This document shows, piece after piece, positions 20,736 through 21,847 of a DNA stretch of 21,847 bases; within the stretch, counting starts at the first letter, position 1; each line of letters starts with the position of its first letter. The notes beneath the pieces were generated by a model. That model worked only from the letters and a program-made list of their open reading frames with translations, ran no database searches and was not told the origin of the DNA. The translations under genes and the position numbers were made by a program. This DNA is from Longicatena sp. (GTDB lineage: Bacteria > Bacillota_I > Bacilli_A > Erysipelotrichales > Erysipelotrichaceae): assembly GCA_020025055.1 (NCBI GenBank), contig JAHHST010000012.1, positions 1-21,847 of the forward strand. Direction: 5' to 3'.

Positions 20736-21155
20736 TTATATAATAATTCCATTACAATGATCAATTTCATGTTGAATGATTTGTGCAGTAAAATCTTTAT
20801 AAGTATGAATTTTTATTTTCATATCTTGATCATAATATCGAACCTTAACACTTTTATATCGCTTCGCTTTTCTTGTCCCATCTAAAGATAAACATCCTTC
20901 TTCAGCTATATAACTTTCTTTTGATGTTTTGATGATTTCAGGATTCAACATAACAACATATGACTTTGAATCCATATCTTCAAAAGCAATTATGTTTTTA
21001 CAAATACCAATCATATTGGCAGCCATTCCAACACAGTTTCCTTTATGATATTGTAAAGTTTCTAATAAATCTTTCGCAATATCTATATCATCTTTTGTTG
21101 CTGCATCACATCTTCTTTCAAGTAATTTAACATCACGATTAATTTCTCTTATCAT
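20736..21155 (-). CDS. def: Divergent short peptide deformylase (GMAANM type)
   Basis: The 139-residue protein has two of the three deformylase motifs intact: E-G-C88-L-S (metal ligand Cys) and H129-E130-x-x-H133. Motif 1, normally G-x-G-x-A-A-x-Q, reads G-M-A-A-N-M at 43-48, so the catalytic Gln is replaced by M48. The chain stops six residues after the second His, lacking the usual C-terminal helix or strand. Deformylases remove the formyl group from the first Met of new proteins; this short class is common in Firmicutes alongside a canonical enzyme and is annotated as peptide deformylase, but its activity is unclear to me. It begins 14 bp after the thioredoxin-like lipoprotein gene, in one transcript. 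AGGGGA is the ribosome site. Confidence 0.82.
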   Translation of the reverse strand: MIREINRDVKLLERRCDAATKDDIDIAKDLLETLQYHKGNCVGMAANMIGICKNIIAFEDMDSKSYVVMLNPEIIKTSKESYIAEEGCLSLDGTRKAKRYKSVKVRYYDQDMKIKIHTYKDFTAQIIQHEIDHCNGIII

Positions 21156-21169
21156 ATAGGTCCCCTACT

Positions 21170-21619
21170 TTACTTTTTTTCATCTTGTTTATATCGCTGT
21201 ACCCATGAATCAAATTTATTTTCCGTAATTCCATCATCATCTGGTATTAATTCACTTTCTACTTTTCCATTTTTCACAAAATATAAAATTGGAGTTGCAT
21301 TCATGGTTTCAAAATGACTCTGTATCTTTTTTATAACTTCTTTTCGATTCTTATTTTCATCTTGATCAATCGAAACTTCATACACTGTCACATTATGATT
21401 TGGTAAATAATCATCTAACATAATCTTAAAATCATTACAATGTTGACACCAACTTTGACTAAATAATATTGTGAATTCTTCTTTATTCTTTATTTTTTGC
21501 TCCATTTCCGCAACTGAAATACGCTCAATTTTTCCTGGAGTATCATCTCTTGTATATCCTTTACACCCGCTTAACAAAAGTAAACAAATAATCGTTACAA
21601 TAGATAATGCTTTTTTCAT
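21170..21619 (-). CDS. Thioredoxin-fold lipoprotein
   Basis: The 149-residue precursor has a lipoprotein signal: K2-K3, a hydrophobic stretch 4-16, and lipobox L-S-G-C19, so the mature protein would be anchored to the outer face of the membrane. The rest is a thioredoxin fold with W57-C58-Q-H-C61 and the cis-proline segment A-T-P-I-L-Y-F. Extracytoplasmic reduction or oxidation of protein disulfides, or cytochrome-type maturation, is the family range; the partner is unknown. The earlier ATG at 21631 is part of the region just before GGAGG; the ATG at 21619, six bases after the GGAGG core, is preferred and gives a proper signal peptide. It is first in the transcript with the peptide deformylase. 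Confidence 0.88.
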   Translation of the reverse strand: MKKALSIVTIICLLLLSGCKGYTRDDTPGKIERISVAEMEQKIKNKEEFTILFSQSWCQHCNDFKIMLDDYLPNHNVTVYEVSIDQDENKNRKEVIKKIQSHFETMNATPILYFVKNGKVESELIPDDDGITENKFDSWVQRYKQDEKK

Positions 21620-21668
21620 ATTTTCCTCCATTTCTTTGTGTTATACACAAAAAAAGTCTACTTCATTA

Positions 21669-21697
21669 CTTATATTTTATTGTTTTCCTGCAGTCAA
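21669..21697 (-). promoter_or_regulatory. Promoter of the lipoprotein-deformylase operon
   Basis: On the - strand TTGACT (21697-21692) and TATAAG (21674-21669) with a 17-bp spacer, about 50 bp before the start codon. A TTTGTG / CACAAA hairpin (about 21634-21650) lies in the short leader. Confidence 0.7.
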
Positions 21698-21723
21698 AAT
21701 ATTATGCAAACAGTTTTTTAACT

Positions 21724-21746
21724 AATCATTCTTAAGAATTATGATT
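21724..21746. repeat. Inverted repeat upstream of the lipoprotein promoter
   Basis: A central perfect 12-bp palindrome ATTCTTAAGAAT (21728-21739) is flanked by AATCAT and ATGATT. It sits about 27 bp upstream of the -35 box, a typical activator position. No known family consensus is recognised. Confidence 0.45.
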
Positions 21747-21822
21747 TCCACTTAAAATTTTTTATAAATAAAAATATGTATACCATTACCATACTACTTA
21801 ACTAACAAAAAAATCATATACA

Positions 21823-21838
21823 TTATAACATGTTATAA
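21823..21838. repeat. Perfect 16-bp palindrome near the window end
   Basis: TTATAACA followed by TGTTATAA. On the - strand it contains an extended -10 form TGTTATAAT (21830-21822), but no gene follows in that direction before the lipoprotein, and no -35 box is seen. The rest of 21747-21847 shows no gene. Confidence 0.45.
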
Positions 21839-21847
21839 ACTTTATTA

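Noticed and set aside
21822..21830. Extended -10 (TGTTATAAT, - strand) as the promoter of the lipoprotein operon
   Set aside because: It would leave a leader of about 195 nt and has no -35 box, while a better promoter with 17-bp spacing lies at 21669-21697.

Overview
The window looks like chromosomal DNA from a low-GC Firmicute. Its A/T-rich genes use strong AGGAGG-type ribosome sites, TTGACA/TATAAT-type promoters and compact Rho-independent terminators. The gene set (M32 carboxypeptidase, GGGtGRT protein with an Fe-S scaffold partner, short GMAANM-type peptide deformylase, CsoR-CopA) suggests a gut member of the Erysipelotrichia or Clostridia. The exact genus is inference. No phage, plasmid, CRISPR array or intact insertion sequence is visible. 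Only the first two genes and the M32 peptidase are on the + strand; all other genes are on the - strand.

Layout. 1-3060: the terminator of an upstream gene, then a wHTH-nucleotidyltransferase-choline-kinase fusion of LicC/LicA type under a clear promoter, then an acyltransferase-3 membrane protein. Both probably modify surface glycans. 3071-3260: a gene-free stretch bounded by imperfect inverted repeats (MITE-like). 3283-4246: a NUDIX hydrolase and a DUF4186 protein on one - strand transcript, divergent from the M32 carboxypeptidase (4364-5860). 6010-9207: the copper regulon csoR-copA with two CsoR-type operators in the promoter. copA ends in two tandem heavy-metal-binding domains, and the last one carries its own Shine-Dalgarno and ATG, so a free CopZ chaperone could be made from inside copA. 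9281-9357: tRNA-Arg(CCG). 9481-13433: an ABC ATPase and a giant FtsX-type permease with a long extracellular coiled coil. 13563-15526: a small acidic protein of unknown function and a YtcJ-like amidohydrolase. 15668-16528: a DegV fatty-acid-binding protein. 16726-18431: an operon of an IscU/NifU-like scaffold and the GGGtGRT protein, with a highly structured 5' leader. 18776-20106: a histidine phosphatase and a HisJ-like PHP phosphoesterase. 20170-20538: an unknown protein. 20736-21619: a thioredoxin-fold lipoprotein and a divergent peptide deformylase.

How the genes work together. CsoR senses Cu(I) and controls CopA export, with the C-terminal CopZ-like modules as chaperones. The scaffold and GGGtGRT pair is a recurrent but functionally unresolved Fe-S module. 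Its leader can form a perfect 14-bp hairpin whose 5' arm is also complementary to nine bases spanning the start codon, which is the logic of a translational switch. The remaining units are mostly independent one- or two-gene transcripts, each with its own promoter and terminator.

Several starts were moved from the longest reading frame because the upstream codon lies inside a promoter or Shine-Dalgarno sequence. This applies to 84, 13433, 13871, 16528 (GTG), 20106 and 21619. The phosphatase at 19309 needs a TTG start.
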